Below are positions 46,465 through 54,760 of a DNA stretch of 64,000 nt, in pieces. Both the position numbers and the translations under genes were made by a program. This DNA comes from Nonomuraea gerenzanensis (GTDB lineage: Bacteria; Actinomycetota; Actinomycetes; Streptosporangiales; Streptosporangiaceae), in contig NZ_CP084058.1 of the NCBI RefSeq assembly GCF_020215645.1, forward strand, positions 9,610,001-9,674,000. The letters are read 5' to 3'. The notes below the pieces were generated by a model that had not been told where the DNA came from, did no database searches, and was given only the letters and a program-made list of their open reading frames with translations. Within the stretch, counting starts at the first letter, position 1; every line of letters begins with the position of its first letter.

Positions 46465-47604
46465 ATGTCGGAGCCGCCCGCCAACGTGCGCGAGCAGACG
46501 CTGAGCCTGCTGGCCAGCGGCAAGGCCGCCTCTCGCGCGGATCTGGTGGAGCTTTTGGAGGTGGCTCCGTCCACGGTCTCCAGCGTGGTGCGCCGCCTGC
46601 TGGAGGAGGGCACGATCCTGGAGGAGGGCGTGGGCGCCTCCACCGGGGGTCGCCGTCCGAAGATCCTGCGGCTGCGCGAGGACGGCGGCGTGTTCGTGGT
46701 GGCCGAGCTGGGCGCCCGGCACGCCCGCGTCGGCCTCTGCTCACCCTCCGGCGCCCTCCAGGCGGCCGAGGAGTTCGCCGTCGACATAGGAGCAGGCCCC
46801 AAGGCGATCTTCGACGCGGTCACCGCGGCCTTCGACGGCATCAGGACCGCCCACGCGCCCGGCCGCCGGCTGCTGGCCGTCGGCATGGCGCTGCCGGGCC
46901 CCGTGGACTTCCCCCACGGGCGGCTCATCGGGCCCGCCCGCATGCCGGGCTGGAGCGGCTACGACGTCCAGCGCGACCTGCGCGACCGCTTCCAGGTGAC
47001 CGCCGTCGTCGACAACGACGCCAAGGCGGCCGCCATCGGCGAGTACGTCACCCGCGCCGAGACCGGCGACATGATCTACGTCAAGGCCGGCAGCGGCATC
47101 GGCGGCTGCCTGGTCAGCGGCGCCCAGATCTACCGGGGCGGGCGCGGGCTGAGCGGCGACGTCACGCACGTCAGGGTGGCCGACAGCGGCGAGCGCGAGT
47201 GCTCCTGCGGCAGCCGCGGCTGCCTGGAGACCGTGGCCAGCGGCGCCGCGCTGGCCCGCGAGCTGGCCGGGCGCGGCCTGCCCGTCACCAGCCTGCGCGA
47301 CGTCATCGCCGCCACCGTCAACGCCGACCCGGCCGTGGTGACCCTCGTCCGCCAGGCCGGCCGCCACCTGGGCGTCGCCCTGTCGGGCCTGGTCAACTTC
47401 CTCAACCCCGACAGCGTGGTCATCGGCGGCGCGCTGTCGAGCCTGGACGTCTACGTGGCGGCCGTCAAGGGCATGCTCTACGAGCGCTGCCTGCCGCCGC
47501 TGACCCAGTCGCTGTCCATCGAGGCGAGCATCGCCGGCCCCGACGCGGCCCTGATCGGGCTGGGCCGGCTCCTGCGGGAGACGGCCGACGTCCGCCCCTC
47601 CTAG
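46465..47604 (+). CDS. ROK-family transcriptional regulator
   Basis: 379 aa. An N-terminal winged helix (SRADLVELLEVAPSTVSSVVRRLLEEG) is followed by a ROK sugar-kinase-like domain. It has VDNDAKAAAIGEY and the zinc-binding ECSCGSRGCLETVAS (C-x-C-G-x2-G-C). ATG 46465 is preceded by GGGGAGGAGAGG; the open frame farther upstream lacks this. Divergent position suggests it represses the peptide ABC operon, and it is followed 12 bp later by the M81 peptidase gene. The kinase DxGxT phosphate loop is degenerate, as in regulatory ROKs. Confidence 0.9.
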   Translation: MSEPPANVREQTLSLLASGKAASRADLVELLEVAPSTVSSVVRRLLEEGTILEEGVGASTGGRRPKILRLREDGGVFVVAELGARHARVGLCSPSGALQAAEEFAVDIGAGPKAIFDAVTAAFDGIRTAHAPGRRLLAVGMALPGPVDFPHGRLIGPARMPGWSGYDVQRDLRDRFQVTAVVDNDAKAAAIGEYVTRAETGDMIYVKAGSGIGGCLVSGAQIYRGGRGLSGDVTHVRVADSGERECSCGSRGCLETVASGAALARELAGRGLPVTSLRDVIAATVNADPAVVTLVRQAGRHLGVALSGLVNFLNPDSVVIGGALSSLDVYVAAVKGMLYERCLPPLTQSLSIEASIAGPDAALIGLGRLLRETADVRPS

Positions 47605-47616
47605 AAAGCACCGTAA

Positions 47617-49047
47617 GTGTCTCTGCGTATCGCCATCTGTGGCATCCACATCGAGTCCAGCACCTTCTCGCCGCACCTGAGCGGCACCGCCGACTTCGAG
47701 GTCACGCGCGGCCAGGCCCTGCTCGGCAGGTACGGCTGGCTCGGCGACCCGTGGGCGGCCGAGGTGGAGTGGGTGCCGATCGTGCACGCCCGCGCCCTGC
47801 CCGGCGGGGCCGTCGAGCCCGCCGCGTACGACGCCTGGCGGGCCGAGATCGTCCAGGGCCTGTCGGACGGCGCGTTCGACGGCGTGCTGCTCGACATCCA
47901 CGGCGCGATGAGCGTCGTCGACCGCCAGGACGCCGAGGGCGACCTGATCACCGCGATCCGCTCCGTGATCGGCCCCGAGCCGCTGGTGTCGGCCGCGATG
48001 GACCTGCACGGCAACGTCTCCCCCACCCTGTTCGCCGGCTGCGACCTGCTGACCTGCTACCGCACCGCGCCGCACGTGGACGTCTGGGAGACCCGCGAGC
48101 GCGCCGCCCGCAACCTCGTCGACGCCCTGCGCAGGGGCGAGCGCCCGCACAAGTCGCTGGTCCACGTGCCGATCCTGCTGCCCGGCGAGATGACCAGCAC
48201 CCGCGTCGAGCCCGCCCGCGGCCTGTACGCCCGCATCCCCGGCATCGAGGCCAGGCCCGGCGTGATCGACGCGGCCATCTGGATCGGCTTCGCCTGGGCC
48301 GACGAGCCGCGCTGCACCGGCGCCGTCGTCGCCACCGGCACCGACGCCGCCGCCACCGAGCAGGCGGCCCGCGAGCTGGGGCAGGCGTTCTGGGACGCCC
48401 GCGACGAGTTCGCCTTCGTCGCGCCCACGGGCTCCATGGACGAGTGCCTGGACGCCGCGCTCAAGGAGGGCTCCGCCCGCCCGTACTTCATCAGCGACTC
48501 CGGCGACAACCCGGGCGCGGGCGGCGCCGACGACGTCACCTACGCGCTGGAGCGGATGCTGGCCAGGCCCGAGATCCGCGACGGCTCGGCCCGCGCCGTC
48601 TTCGCCTCCCTCTTCGACCCCGAGGCGGTGGCCCTCATCGGCGACCTGCCGGTCGGCTCGGCCGTCAGCGTGCGCGCCGGCGGCCGCGTGGACACCCGGC
48701 CGCCGGGGCCGCTGCCGCTGGAGGGCACGCTGGAGGCCGTGGCCGACGATCCCGACGGCGGGCGGGTGGTCAGCGTGCGCATCGGTGGGCTGAGCGTCTT
48801 TCTGACCTCGCGCCGGATGCAGTACCGGCTGCTGGAGTCGTACGGGCGGCTGGGGGTGGACGTCTCCGGGGTGGACGTGGTCGCGGTCAAGATCGGGTAT
48901 CTGGAGCCGGAGCTGTTCGAGGCGGCGGCCGATTGGATGCTGGCGCTGACGCCCGGGGGTGTTGACCAGGATCTGCAGCGGCTGCCGTACCGGAACCTGA
49001 ACCGGCCGATCTTCCCGCTGGACCGGGACGCCGCGCTGAACGTCTGA
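47617..49047 (+). CDS. M81-family (MlrC-like) metallopeptidase
   Basis: 476 aa. N-terminal RIAICGIHIESSTFSP is the family signature with a metal-ligand His/Glu. LLDIHGAM, AAMDLHGNVSP and YRTAPHVDVWETRERA carry further conserved Asp/His residues. ISDSGDNPGAGGADDVT marks the C-terminal domain. MlrC was first known from breakdown of the linearised cyanotoxin microcystin. Starts at GTG 47617, directly after the ROK regulator, so it is probably part of the same regulon as the divergent peptide importer and degrades the imported ligand. Confidence 0.9.
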   Translation: MSLRIAICGIHIESSTFSPHLSGTADFEVTRGQALLGRYGWLGDPWAAEVEWVPIVHARALPGGAVEPAAYDAWRAEIVQGLSDGAFDGVLLDIHGAMSVVDRQDAEGDLITAIRSVIGPEPLVSAAMDLHGNVSPTLFAGCDLLTCYRTAPHVDVWETRERAARNLVDALRRGERPHKSLVHVPILLPGEMTSTRVEPARGLYARIPGIEARPGVIDAAIWIGFAWADEPRCTGAVVATGTDAAATEQAARELGQAFWDARDEFAFVAPTGSMDECLDAALKEGSARPYFISDSGDNPGAGGADDVTYALERMLARPEIRDGSARAVFASLFDPEAVALIGDLPVGSAVSVRAGGRVDTRPPGPLPLEGTLEAVADDPDGGRVVSVRIGGLSVFLTSRRMQYRLLESYGRLGVDVSGVDVVAVKIGYLEPELFEAAADWMLALTPGGVDQDLQRLPYRNLNRPIFPLDRDAALNV

Positions 49048-49094
49048 CACCGTCGCCGCGGGGGCTGATCGCTTGACACCGTCGCCGCGGGGGC
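49045..49094. repeat. Tandem 21-nt repeat starting at a stop codon
   Basis: Two identical 21-nt copies (49045-49065 and 49074-49094, period 29) start TGACACCGTCGCCGCG. The first includes the TGA of the M81 gene itself, and together they occupy most of the 63-bp gap before the membrane-protein gene. Confidence 0.75.
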
Positions 49095-49110
49095 GATAGG
49101 CCCGTCGCTC

Positions 49111-50010
49111 GTGTCAACCAAAATCGCCGTATCCGGGTTATGCGCCCTGGCGCTCCTGGTGCCGCTGGTCCCCGCCGCCGTCCTGCCCGGAGCCGCGAAC
49201 GTGGCCACCTGCGCGGCCGTCACCGCATTCCTGGTCGTGCCCGTCGTGGTGCTGCGGCGCAGGCGGTGGGCGCCCCGGCTGGGCGCCGCGCTGCTGGCCC
49301 TGCTCGCCGTGGCCGCCGCCTTGCCGCCGCTCACCGGGCTGGGCGCGCGAAGCGAGGAGGAGTTTCGGCACGCTCTGACGATCGCGGCCGCGGTGGGTAG
49401 CCCGGCCGACGTGCAGGCCCTGATCTCCAGCGGATCACTGAGCGCCCTGCCCTGGGACGGCGACTTCCTGCTGCTGCTCGCGCTCGCCTGCCTGGCCGGC
49501 GCCGGGCTGCTGCTGGCGCTCCACCGGCTTCTCCACCACCAGGCGCGTGAGCTCCTCCCACTGCGCTGGCGGTGGCCGCTGGCCATGTGGGGTGCAGCCC
49601 TGCTGCTGGTCAGCGTTCCCGTGGCGATGATGCTGGGGATCCTGGGCGACTGGCCCAGCGAGGCGGGGATGTCGTTCGTCGACGGCGCCTGCTTCGGCAA
49701 CGTGGCGGAGCTCATGGCCGCGACGGCCGTCCTGGCCCTCCTGCCGCATCCGATCGTGGTCGCCGTCGGCTTCGGCCTGTGGGCGCTGCTGGCGGCCACA
49801 GGGCACCGGCCGACGGCCCGGGTCGCGGGCTGGCTGACGGTGGTGCCGCTGGTGGCCCGTGACCTGATGGTGAGCTGGCTGCCCGTGCTCGACTGCACGC
49901 TGTCCCCGGACGAGGTGGCCAACCCCGTCACGCCGGGTTGGGTGCTGTACGTGCTGCTCCCCGTCGTCCTGATCCTCCTGGCGGTACGGCTGCGCCGGGC
50001 CCCTCGCTAG
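49111..50010 (+). CDS. Multispan membrane protein of unknown function
   Basis: 299 aa, GTG start, about seven hydrophobic segments (for example LCALALLVPLVPAAVL, VTAFLVVPVVVL, FLLLLALACLAGAGLLLAL, MWGAALLLVSVPVAMML, VLYVLLPVVLILLAVRL). An extracytoplasmic loop near 75-110 contains RSEEEFRHALTIAAAVGSPADVQALI. Cysteines at about 191 and 266 lie in loops and could pair. No family was recognised and the neighbours give no clue. Confidence 0.75.
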   Translation: MSTKIAVSGLCALALLVPLVPAAVLPGAANVATCAAVTAFLVVPVVVLRRRRWAPRLGAALLALLAVAAALPPLTGLGARSEEEFRHALTIAAAVGSPADVQALISSGSLSALPWDGDFLLLLALACLAGAGLLLALHRLLHHQARELLPLRWRWPLAMWGAALLLVSVPVAMMLGILGDWPSEAGMSFVDGACFGNVAELMAATAVLALLPHPIVVAVGFGLWALLAATGHRPTARVAGWLTVVPLVARDLMVSWLPVLDCTLSPDEVANPVTPGWVLYVLLPVVLILLAVRLRRAPR

Positions 50011-50155
50011 GGCGCGGCGCGAGACACCTCGGCGCGGCTGGGCGGCCGCGCCGTCACCCCCGCCGCGCCAGGCCCCGGCAGCGCCACCAGATCGACCCCC
50101 ACCTCCCGCAACGCCTCACCCGGCAGCCCGGCCAGGCACCCCGAGGACCGGGCGA
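50011..50155. other. Intergenic stretch, possible decayed coding tail
   Basis: 145 bp between convergent genes. On the minus strand, a frame after the SnoaL-like stop reads through to a TAG near 50008 (GLPGEALREVGVDLVALPGPG). It may be a decayed C-terminal coding remnant, but no family was recognised. Confidence 0.25.
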
Positions 50156-50284
50156 TCAGCGCGCCGGGAACGTGACGCGCGCGGCGCCGAGCAGCGCGAC
50201 CGCGGCCTCGACGTCCTTGCGGTCGGCGATGCCGGTGTAGGTGTGCAGCACGTTCGCGATGTGGTGCCTGGCCTCGGCCCTCAT
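50156..50284 (-). pseudogene. SnoaL/NTF2-like protein stub
   Basis: 42 codons. The first helix and strand of a SnoaL-like fold are visible (HHIANVLHTYTGIADRKDVEAAVALLGAARVTFP), but a TGA ends the frame where about 80 more residues are expected. The ATG overlaps the stop of the DUF3500 gene (ATGA at 50281-50284), so it was probably an operon partner of it. A small intact protein cannot be excluded. Confidence 0.5.
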
Positions 50285-51528
50285 CGGGCCTGCTCCTGCC
50301 ACTGGCGGACCCAGGCGCGGCCGTAGTCGTTGCCGTGCGGGGTGCGCAGCACGGTGTGCACGTGGAACGGCTTGGGCGTGTCGTAGTCGAGGAACACCCC
50401 GCAGTGGTGGTCCAGCTCGGCGATGAGCACCGGCGACTGCAGCCGGTAGTAGAAGACGTCCCCGGGCCGATGCCCGCCGATCCAGCAGAACCAGGTCTCG
50501 TCGAGGTGCTCGGCGATCTCCCGCAGCCGGGCGGCGCGCGGCCCTTCCGGCAGCAGCCGGACGAACGCGGCGGCGATCGCCAGGGCGCGCTCCCGCGCCT
50601 CGGCCGGCACGTCGGTGAGGCGCACGCCTTCGACGGGGATGACCCGGTTGTCCTGGAACGCCCCTGCCAGGTGCCGCTCGTCGCCCGGGTGCACCCGGCC
50701 CTCCGGCATCGCGGGATCGACCATCCGCTCGTACAGGACGGCCTGCCGCCGCTGCTCCTCCGGCAGCGCGGCCATCAGCCGCAGCCCCAGCTCCACCCGG
50801 TCGGCGAACAGGTCGCTCAGGCCCGCGTGCGGGCCGGCGTCGATCTCGTCGGGCTCGGCGCCGAGGAACACCGGCGACAGCGCCATGCGGCCCTCGACGA
50901 CCAGGCAGTTGAGCGCGCAGTGGTGGCCGTAGAGCTGCCAGCCCCACGGCGCGCGCGGGTCGGGGGTGCCGTAGAGGGCGAGGTTGTAGCTGAACTCGTT
51001 GAGTATGGTCTCCAGCCCGACGACCTCGCCGAGGAAGCCGTTGACCAGCATCATCGCGTGCGCCAGCCGGTAGCCCTCGGGCGAGAGCGAGGCCCGCACC
51101 AGGGCCAGCGCCCGCTCGCGGACGGCCGGCGGCTGCAGGTCCAGCCGCAGCCCCGTGTCGAACTGCATGAACTCCGGGTTGGCCCAGGTCTGCCACTCCA
51201 CGGCGTCCACGGGGAAGGCGATCCGCTCGCGTCCCTCGTCGTCCAGGGCGGCCAGCAGGTCGTGCGCGGCGGCCACCATGGCCTCGACCGGCGCCTCCTC
51301 CCCCGGCTCCGCGGGCTTGAGCGGGTACAGGCCGGTGCGCAGCACGCCGTTCTCCGTGACGCCGTGGAAGGCGTTCCTGTACAGCGGCGTCCAGCCCTCG
51401 ACCAGGCCGCCGGTGAACGTGCCGGGCTTCCTGGCGAACTCGCGGTAGGCGTACGGGTCCAGGCCCCGCACCTCAGCCAGCCTCGGGTGATCGGGCGGGA
51501 ACAGGTACTGGCGGTACTCACCGGGCAT
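50281..51528 (-). CDS. DUF3500-family protein
   Basis: 415 aa, full length for the family. Hallmarks are EWQTWANPEFMQFDTGLRLDLQ, LNEFSYNLALYGTPDPRAPWGWQLYGHHCALNCLVVEGRMALSPVFLGAEP, and the C-terminal FYYRLQSPVLIAELDHHCGVFLDYDTPKPFHVHTVLRTPHGNDYG. The conserved His clusters (GHHC, DHHCG, HVHTV) suggest a metal site, but the family has no established function. ATG 51528 is 22 bp after the GntR gene stop, so it likely belongs to the GntR-controlled unit. Confidence 0.85.
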   Translation of the reverse strand: MPGEYRQYLFPPDHPRLAEVRGLDPYAYREFARKPGTFTGGLVEGWTPLYRNAFHGVTENGVLRTGLYPLKPAEPGEEAPVEAMVAAAHDLLAALDDEGRERIAFPVDAVEWQTWANPEFMQFDTGLRLDLQPPAVRERALALVRASLSPEGYRLAHAMMLVNGFLGEVVGLETILNEFSYNLALYGTPDPRAPWGWQLYGHHCALNCLVVEGRMALSPVFLGAEPDEIDAGPHAGLSDLFADRVELGLRLMAALPEEQRRQAVLYERMVDPAMPEGRVHPGDERHLAGAFQDNRVIPVEGVRLTDVPAEARERALAIAAAFVRLLPEGPRAARLREIAEHLDETWFCWIGGHRPGDVFYYRLQSPVLIAELDHHCGVFLDYDTPKPFHVHTVLRTPHGNDYGRAWVRQWQEQAR

Positions 51529-51550
51529 GACGGAGCCCCTTCGGTCTTTC

Positions 51551-52261
51551 TCAGGTGGTGGTGTTGTGCCGGGCGACGGCGGCGCGGACGGCGGCCTCGT
51601 CACCGGCGGCGATCGCCTCGACCAGGTCGGCGTGGACCTGGTAGCGCTCGGCGCGGTAGCCGGTGGCCGCCGCGTCGTCGTCGAAGCGCGAGGACGCGGC
51701 GCCCAGGTGGCCCAGGGTGCCGGTGTAGACGGCCCGGGCCATCGCGTTGGGGCTGATCGCGGCGATCCGCTCGTGCAGCGCCCAGTTGGCGCGCATGAAG
51801 CCGGCCCAGTCGGGCGCGGCGCGCAGCTGCTCCAGCAGGCCGCGCAGGTCGGCGACGTCACGCCCGGTGCGGTGCCGGGCGGCGCCCACGTCGATGAGCT
51901 CCTCCAGGTGGTCGCGCAGCTCGATGGCGTCGGCGACCGTGCCGGGCTCCTCCTCGACGCTCAGCAGCGTGTGCCGCAGCCGCACCACGGGCCCGCGCTC
52001 GGCGACGAACAGCCCGCCGCCGCGCCCCGGGCGGATCTCCAGCACGCCCCGGTCGCGCAGCAGCCGCACGGCCTCGCTGACCGTGGCGTAGGCGAGGCCG
52101 GTCTCCGCGCGCAGCGACTCCAGCGTGCCGACCGGCTCGCCGGGGGCCAGCCCGCGCGTGCGGATCCGGTCGTCGAGCAGGGCGGCCAGTCGCTCGGCTC
52201 GCGTACGCGCGCCCTGCCCCAGGCCGGTCAGGGCTTGTCCGGACGAGGAACTCTGCGGCAT
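51551..52261 (-). CDS. GntR-family transcriptional regulator (FadR/FCD type)
   Basis: 236 aa. The N-terminal winged helix (RIRTRGLAPGEPVGTLESLRAETGLAYATVSEAVRLLRDRGVLEIRPGRGGGLFV) is followed by an all-helical FCD ligand domain with a D-x4-R / H...H arrangement (ELRDHLEELIDVGAARH, NWALHERIA, HADLVEAI). It is divergent from the FAH-carboxyltransferase operon. A near-palindrome lies in the shared promoter region, so it is the probable repressor of both sides. Confidence 0.88.
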   Translation of the reverse strand: MPQSSSSGQALTGLGQGARTRAERLAALLDDRIRTRGLAPGEPVGTLESLRAETGLAYATVSEAVRLLRDRGVLEIRPGRGGGLFVAERGPVVRLRHTLLSVEEEPGTVADAIELRDHLEELIDVGAARHRTGRDVADLRGLLEQLRAAPDWAGFMRANWALHERIAAISPNAMARAVYTGTLGHLGAASSRFDDDAAATGYRAERYQVHADLVEAIAAGDEAAVRAAVARHNTTT

Positions 52262-52285
52262 AGTCCTTATCTAAGCACAAACCTT

Positions 52286-52305
52286 CGAACCTTTAGAAGG
52301 GTTCG
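52286..52305. promoter_or_regulatory. Probable GntR operator
   Basis: CGAACCTTTAGAAGGGTTCG is an inverted repeat with 8 of 9 arm positions matching around a 2-nt centre. It lies in the 72-bp gap between the divergent GntR and FAH genes, where a repressor could block both promoters. It overlaps a second partial copy (ACCTTCGAAC just before). Confidence 0.6.
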
Positions 52306-52333
52306 CACCCTTCGCCGCTAGGAGAGATGACCG

Positions 52334-53188
52334 ATGAGGATCGTGGGGATCCGCCGGAACGGCGGCCCGGTCGAGGTGGCGTCGCTGTCGCCCGACGGCA
52401 GCGAGGTCGCGGTGCTGGCGCCGCTGGAGCGCTTCTGGGCCGACGCCCGGGGCCACCTGGCTCAGGAGCCCGCGGGCGAGACCGTCCCGGCGTCGGCGGT
52501 CACCTTCGTGCCCCCCGTGCTGCCCGGCGCCCGGGTGATCTGCATCGGGCTGAACTACCTCAAGCACGTCGCCGAGGGCTCCTTCGCGGGCAAGGACCTG
52601 CCGCCGCACCCCACGTTGTTCGCCCGCTGGACGCAGTCGCTGACCGTCGGCGGCGCCCCGGTGCCGGTCCCGGCGAACGAGGACGGCCTCGACTGGGAGG
52701 GCGAGGTCGTCGCCTACGTCGGCGCGCCCCTGGTGGACGCCGACCCGGAGCAGGCGCTGGCCGCCGTCGTCGGCTACTCGGCCTTCAACGACATCACCTC
52801 GCGCCGGGCGCAGAAGCTGACCAGCCAGTGGATCCTCGGCAAGAACGGCGACCACTCGGGCCCGCTCGGCCCCCTGGTGCCCGCCGCCGAGGTCGGCGAC
52901 CTGCGCGACGGGCTGCGCGTGCGGACGCGGGTCAACGGCGAGGTCGTCCAGGACGGCAGCACCGACGAGATGGTCTACACCGTCGGCGACACGCTCTCGC
53001 TCGTCTCGCGGACGTTCACGCTGCGGCCCGGCGACCTGCTCGCCACCGGCACGCCCGCCGGGGTCGGCTACGCCCGCACTCCCCCGTGGCTGCTGCGGCC
53101 GGGCGACGAGGTCGAGGTCGAGATCGAGCGCCTCGGCACGCTGCGCAACCCGATCGTCGGCAACGACGCCCGGCTGCGCCCCGCATGA
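52334..53188 (+). CDS. Fumarylacetoacetate hydrolase-family protein
   Basis: 284 aa. The FAH core is intact: VICIGLNYLKHV, TLFARWTQSLTV, the metal-binding GLDWEGEVVAYVG (E-x-E-like pair), GYSAFNDITSRRAQ, WILGKNGDHSGPLGP, and LATGTPAGVGYAR. Such enzymes cleave or decarboxylate beta-dicarbonyl acids (acylpyruvases, 5-oxopentene-tricarboxylate types). Its stop overlaps the carboxyltransferase ATG (53185-53188), so the two act in one pathway, probably breakdown of an aromatic or dicarboxylic compound under GntR control. Confidence 0.9.
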   Translation: MRIVGIRRNGGPVEVASLSPDGSEVAVLAPLERFWADARGHLAQEPAGETVPASAVTFVPPVLPGARVICIGLNYLKHVAEGSFAGKDLPPHPTLFARWTQSLTVGGAPVPVPANEDGLDWEGEVVAYVGAPLVDADPEQALAAVVGYSAFNDITSRRAQKLTSQWILGKNGDHSGPLGPLVPAAEVGDLRDGLRVRTRVNGEVVQDGSTDEMVYTVGDTLSLVSRTFTLRPGDLLATGTPAGVGYARTPPWLLRPGDEVEVEIERLGTLRNPIVGNDARLRPA

Positions 53189-54708
53189 CCAGGCCGGGCG
53201 CCCGCGCGCTGATCGAGGCCACGGTCGATGCCGGCAGCTTCCGCTCCTGGGACGAGCCGATCGACCGCGGCGCGTACGACCCGGACTACCTCGCCGTGCT
53301 GCGGCGCGCGGAGCAGCGGGCCGGCACCGACGAGGCCGTGCTCACCGGACGGGCCTCGATCCGGGGGCACGCGGCGGCGCTCGTCGTCAGCGAGTTCCGC
53401 TTCCTGGGCGGGTCCATCGGCGTGGCGACGGCGGAGCGCATCGTCGCGGCCGTCCGGCGGGCGACGCGCGAGCGGCTGCCCCTGATCGCCGCGCCCGCCT
53501 CCGGGGGGACCCGCATGCAGGAGGGCACGCCGGCGTTCGTGCGGATGGTGGAGATCAGCCGGGCCGTCGTGGCGCACAAGGCGGCGGGGCTGCCGTATCT
53601 CGTCTACCTGCGGCATCCGACGACCGGTGGGGTGTTCGCGTCCTGGGGGTCGCTCGGGCACGTCGCGGTCGCCGAGCCGGGGGCGCTCATCGGCTTCCTG
53701 GGGCCGCTGGTGTACCGGACGTTGCGGGGCGAGCCGTTCCCGGAGGGCGTGCAGGTGGCCGAGAACCTGGTCGACAAGGGGATCCTGGACGCGGTCGTGC
53801 CCGCGCACGAGCTGGCCGGCGTCGCCGCCCGCGCCCTCGCCCTCCTGTCCGGCCCACCCCACCACCACCCACCCACACAGGCACCGCCACCCGGCACCCC
53901 GTCCGCACAGGCGCCACCACCCGGCACCCCGTCCGCACAGGCACCACCACCCGACACCCCGTCCGCACAGGCGCCGCCGCCCGAGCCCGCGGTCGTCGAG
54001 GGGGGCGATGCGTGGTCCTCGATCGCCCTGACCCGCCGCGCCGACCGTCCCGGCGTGCGGGAGCTGCTGCGGTACGCCGCCGACGACGTCCTGCCGCTGC
54101 ACGGGACCCAGCTCGGCGAGACCGACGACGCGCTCCTGCTGGCGCTCACCTCGTTCTCCGGCACCCCGTGCGTCCTGGTCGGGCAGGACCGCCGCACCCA
54201 GTCCCAGCACCGCCCCCTGGGCCCGGCGGCGCTGCGCGGCGCGCGGCGCGGCATGCGCATCGCCCAGGAGCTGCGCCTGCCGCTCATCTGCGTCATCGAC
54301 ACCCCGGGAGCCGACCTCTCGGCGGCGGCCGAGGAGGGCGCGCTGGCCGGCGAGATCGCCCGCTGCCTGGCCGAGATGGTGGAGCTCACCGTGCCCACCG
54401 TCTCGGTGCTGCTGGGCGAGGGCACCGGCGGCGGCGCGCTGGCGCTGCTGCCGTCCCGCCGGGTGATCGCGGCCGGGAACGCGTGGTTGTCGCCGCTGCC
54501 GCCGGAGGGCGCGAGCGCGATCCTGCACGGAGGGCCGGAGCAGGCGCCCTCCGTGGCCAGGCGGCAGCGGGTGCGGGCGGCCGACCTGGTCGCCGAGGGC
54601 ATCGTGCACGCGGTCGTGCCGGAGCACGTCCCGGCGCACGAGGACCCGGCCGGGTTCGCCCGCAACATCGCCGCCGAGTGCGTCCGGCAGATCGATCTCC
54701 AGCGGTGA
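53185..54708 (+). CDS. Fused AccD-AccA-like carboxyltransferase
   Basis: 507 aa. Residues about 1-225 are an AccD-like beta half without the N-terminal zinc finger (RFLGGSIGVATAERIV, ASGGTRMQEGTPAF, HPTTGGVFASWGSLG). Residues about 270-500 are an AccA-like alpha half (RGMRIAQELRLPLICVIDTPGADLSAAAEEG, VLLGEGTGGGALALLPSRRVIAAGNAWLSPLPPEGAS). They are joined by a Pro-rich linker of repeated APPPGTPSAQ decamers (codons about 231-267). No biotin carboxylase or BCCP is nearby. It could therefore be a carboxyltransferase borrowing housekeeping subunits, or a biotin-independent acyl-CoA decarboxylase resembling the MdcD/E pair. Co-translation with FAH suggests catabolism. Confidence 0.85.
   Translation: MTRPGARALIEATVDAGSFRSWDEPIDRGAYDPDYLAVLRRAEQRAGTDEAVLTGRASIRGHAAALVVSEFRFLGGSIGVATAERIVAAVRRATRERLPLIAAPASGGTRMQEGTPAFVRMVEISRAVVAHKAAGLPYLVYLRHPTTGGVFASWGSLGHVAVAEPGALIGFLGPLVYRTLRGEPFPEGVQVAENLVDKGILDAVVPAHELAGVAARALALLSGPPHHHPPTQAPPPGTPSAQAPPPGTPSAQAPPPDTPSAQAPPPEPAVVEGGDAWSSIALTRRADRPGVRELLRYAADDVLPLHGTQLGETDDALLLALTSFSGTPCVLVGQDRRTQSQHRPLGPAALRGARRGMRIAQELRLPLICVIDTPGADLSAAAEEGALAGEIARCLAEMVELTVPTVSVLLGEGTGGGALALLPSRRVIAAGNAWLSPLPPEGASAILHGGPEQAPSVARRQRVRAADLVAEGIVHAVVPEHVPAHEDPAGFARNIAAECVRQIDLQR
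53876..53985 (+). repeat. In-frame 30-nt repeats encoding the AccD-AccA linker
   Basis: About 3.7 units with period 30 start CACAGGC at 53876, 53906, 53936 and 53966. They encode Q-A-P-P-P-(G/D/E)-T-P-S-A. The third base varies little, so the repeats arose recently by duplication. Length change in 10-residue steps would keep the frame. Confidence 0.85.
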
Positions 54709-54714
54709 AGCGGA

Positions 54715-54760
54715 CAGGCCGGGCATCGGTCAGGCCGGGCAACGGTCAGGCCGGGCGCTG
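54715..54760. repeat. Three-unit 16-nt tandem repeat at a convergent junction
   Basis: Units starting CAGGCCGGGC at 54715, 54731 and 54747 (period 16) fill the 37-bp gap after the carboxyltransferase stop. They run into the last codons of the convergent aldo/keto reductase, whose stop codon lies within the array. Confidence 0.75.
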
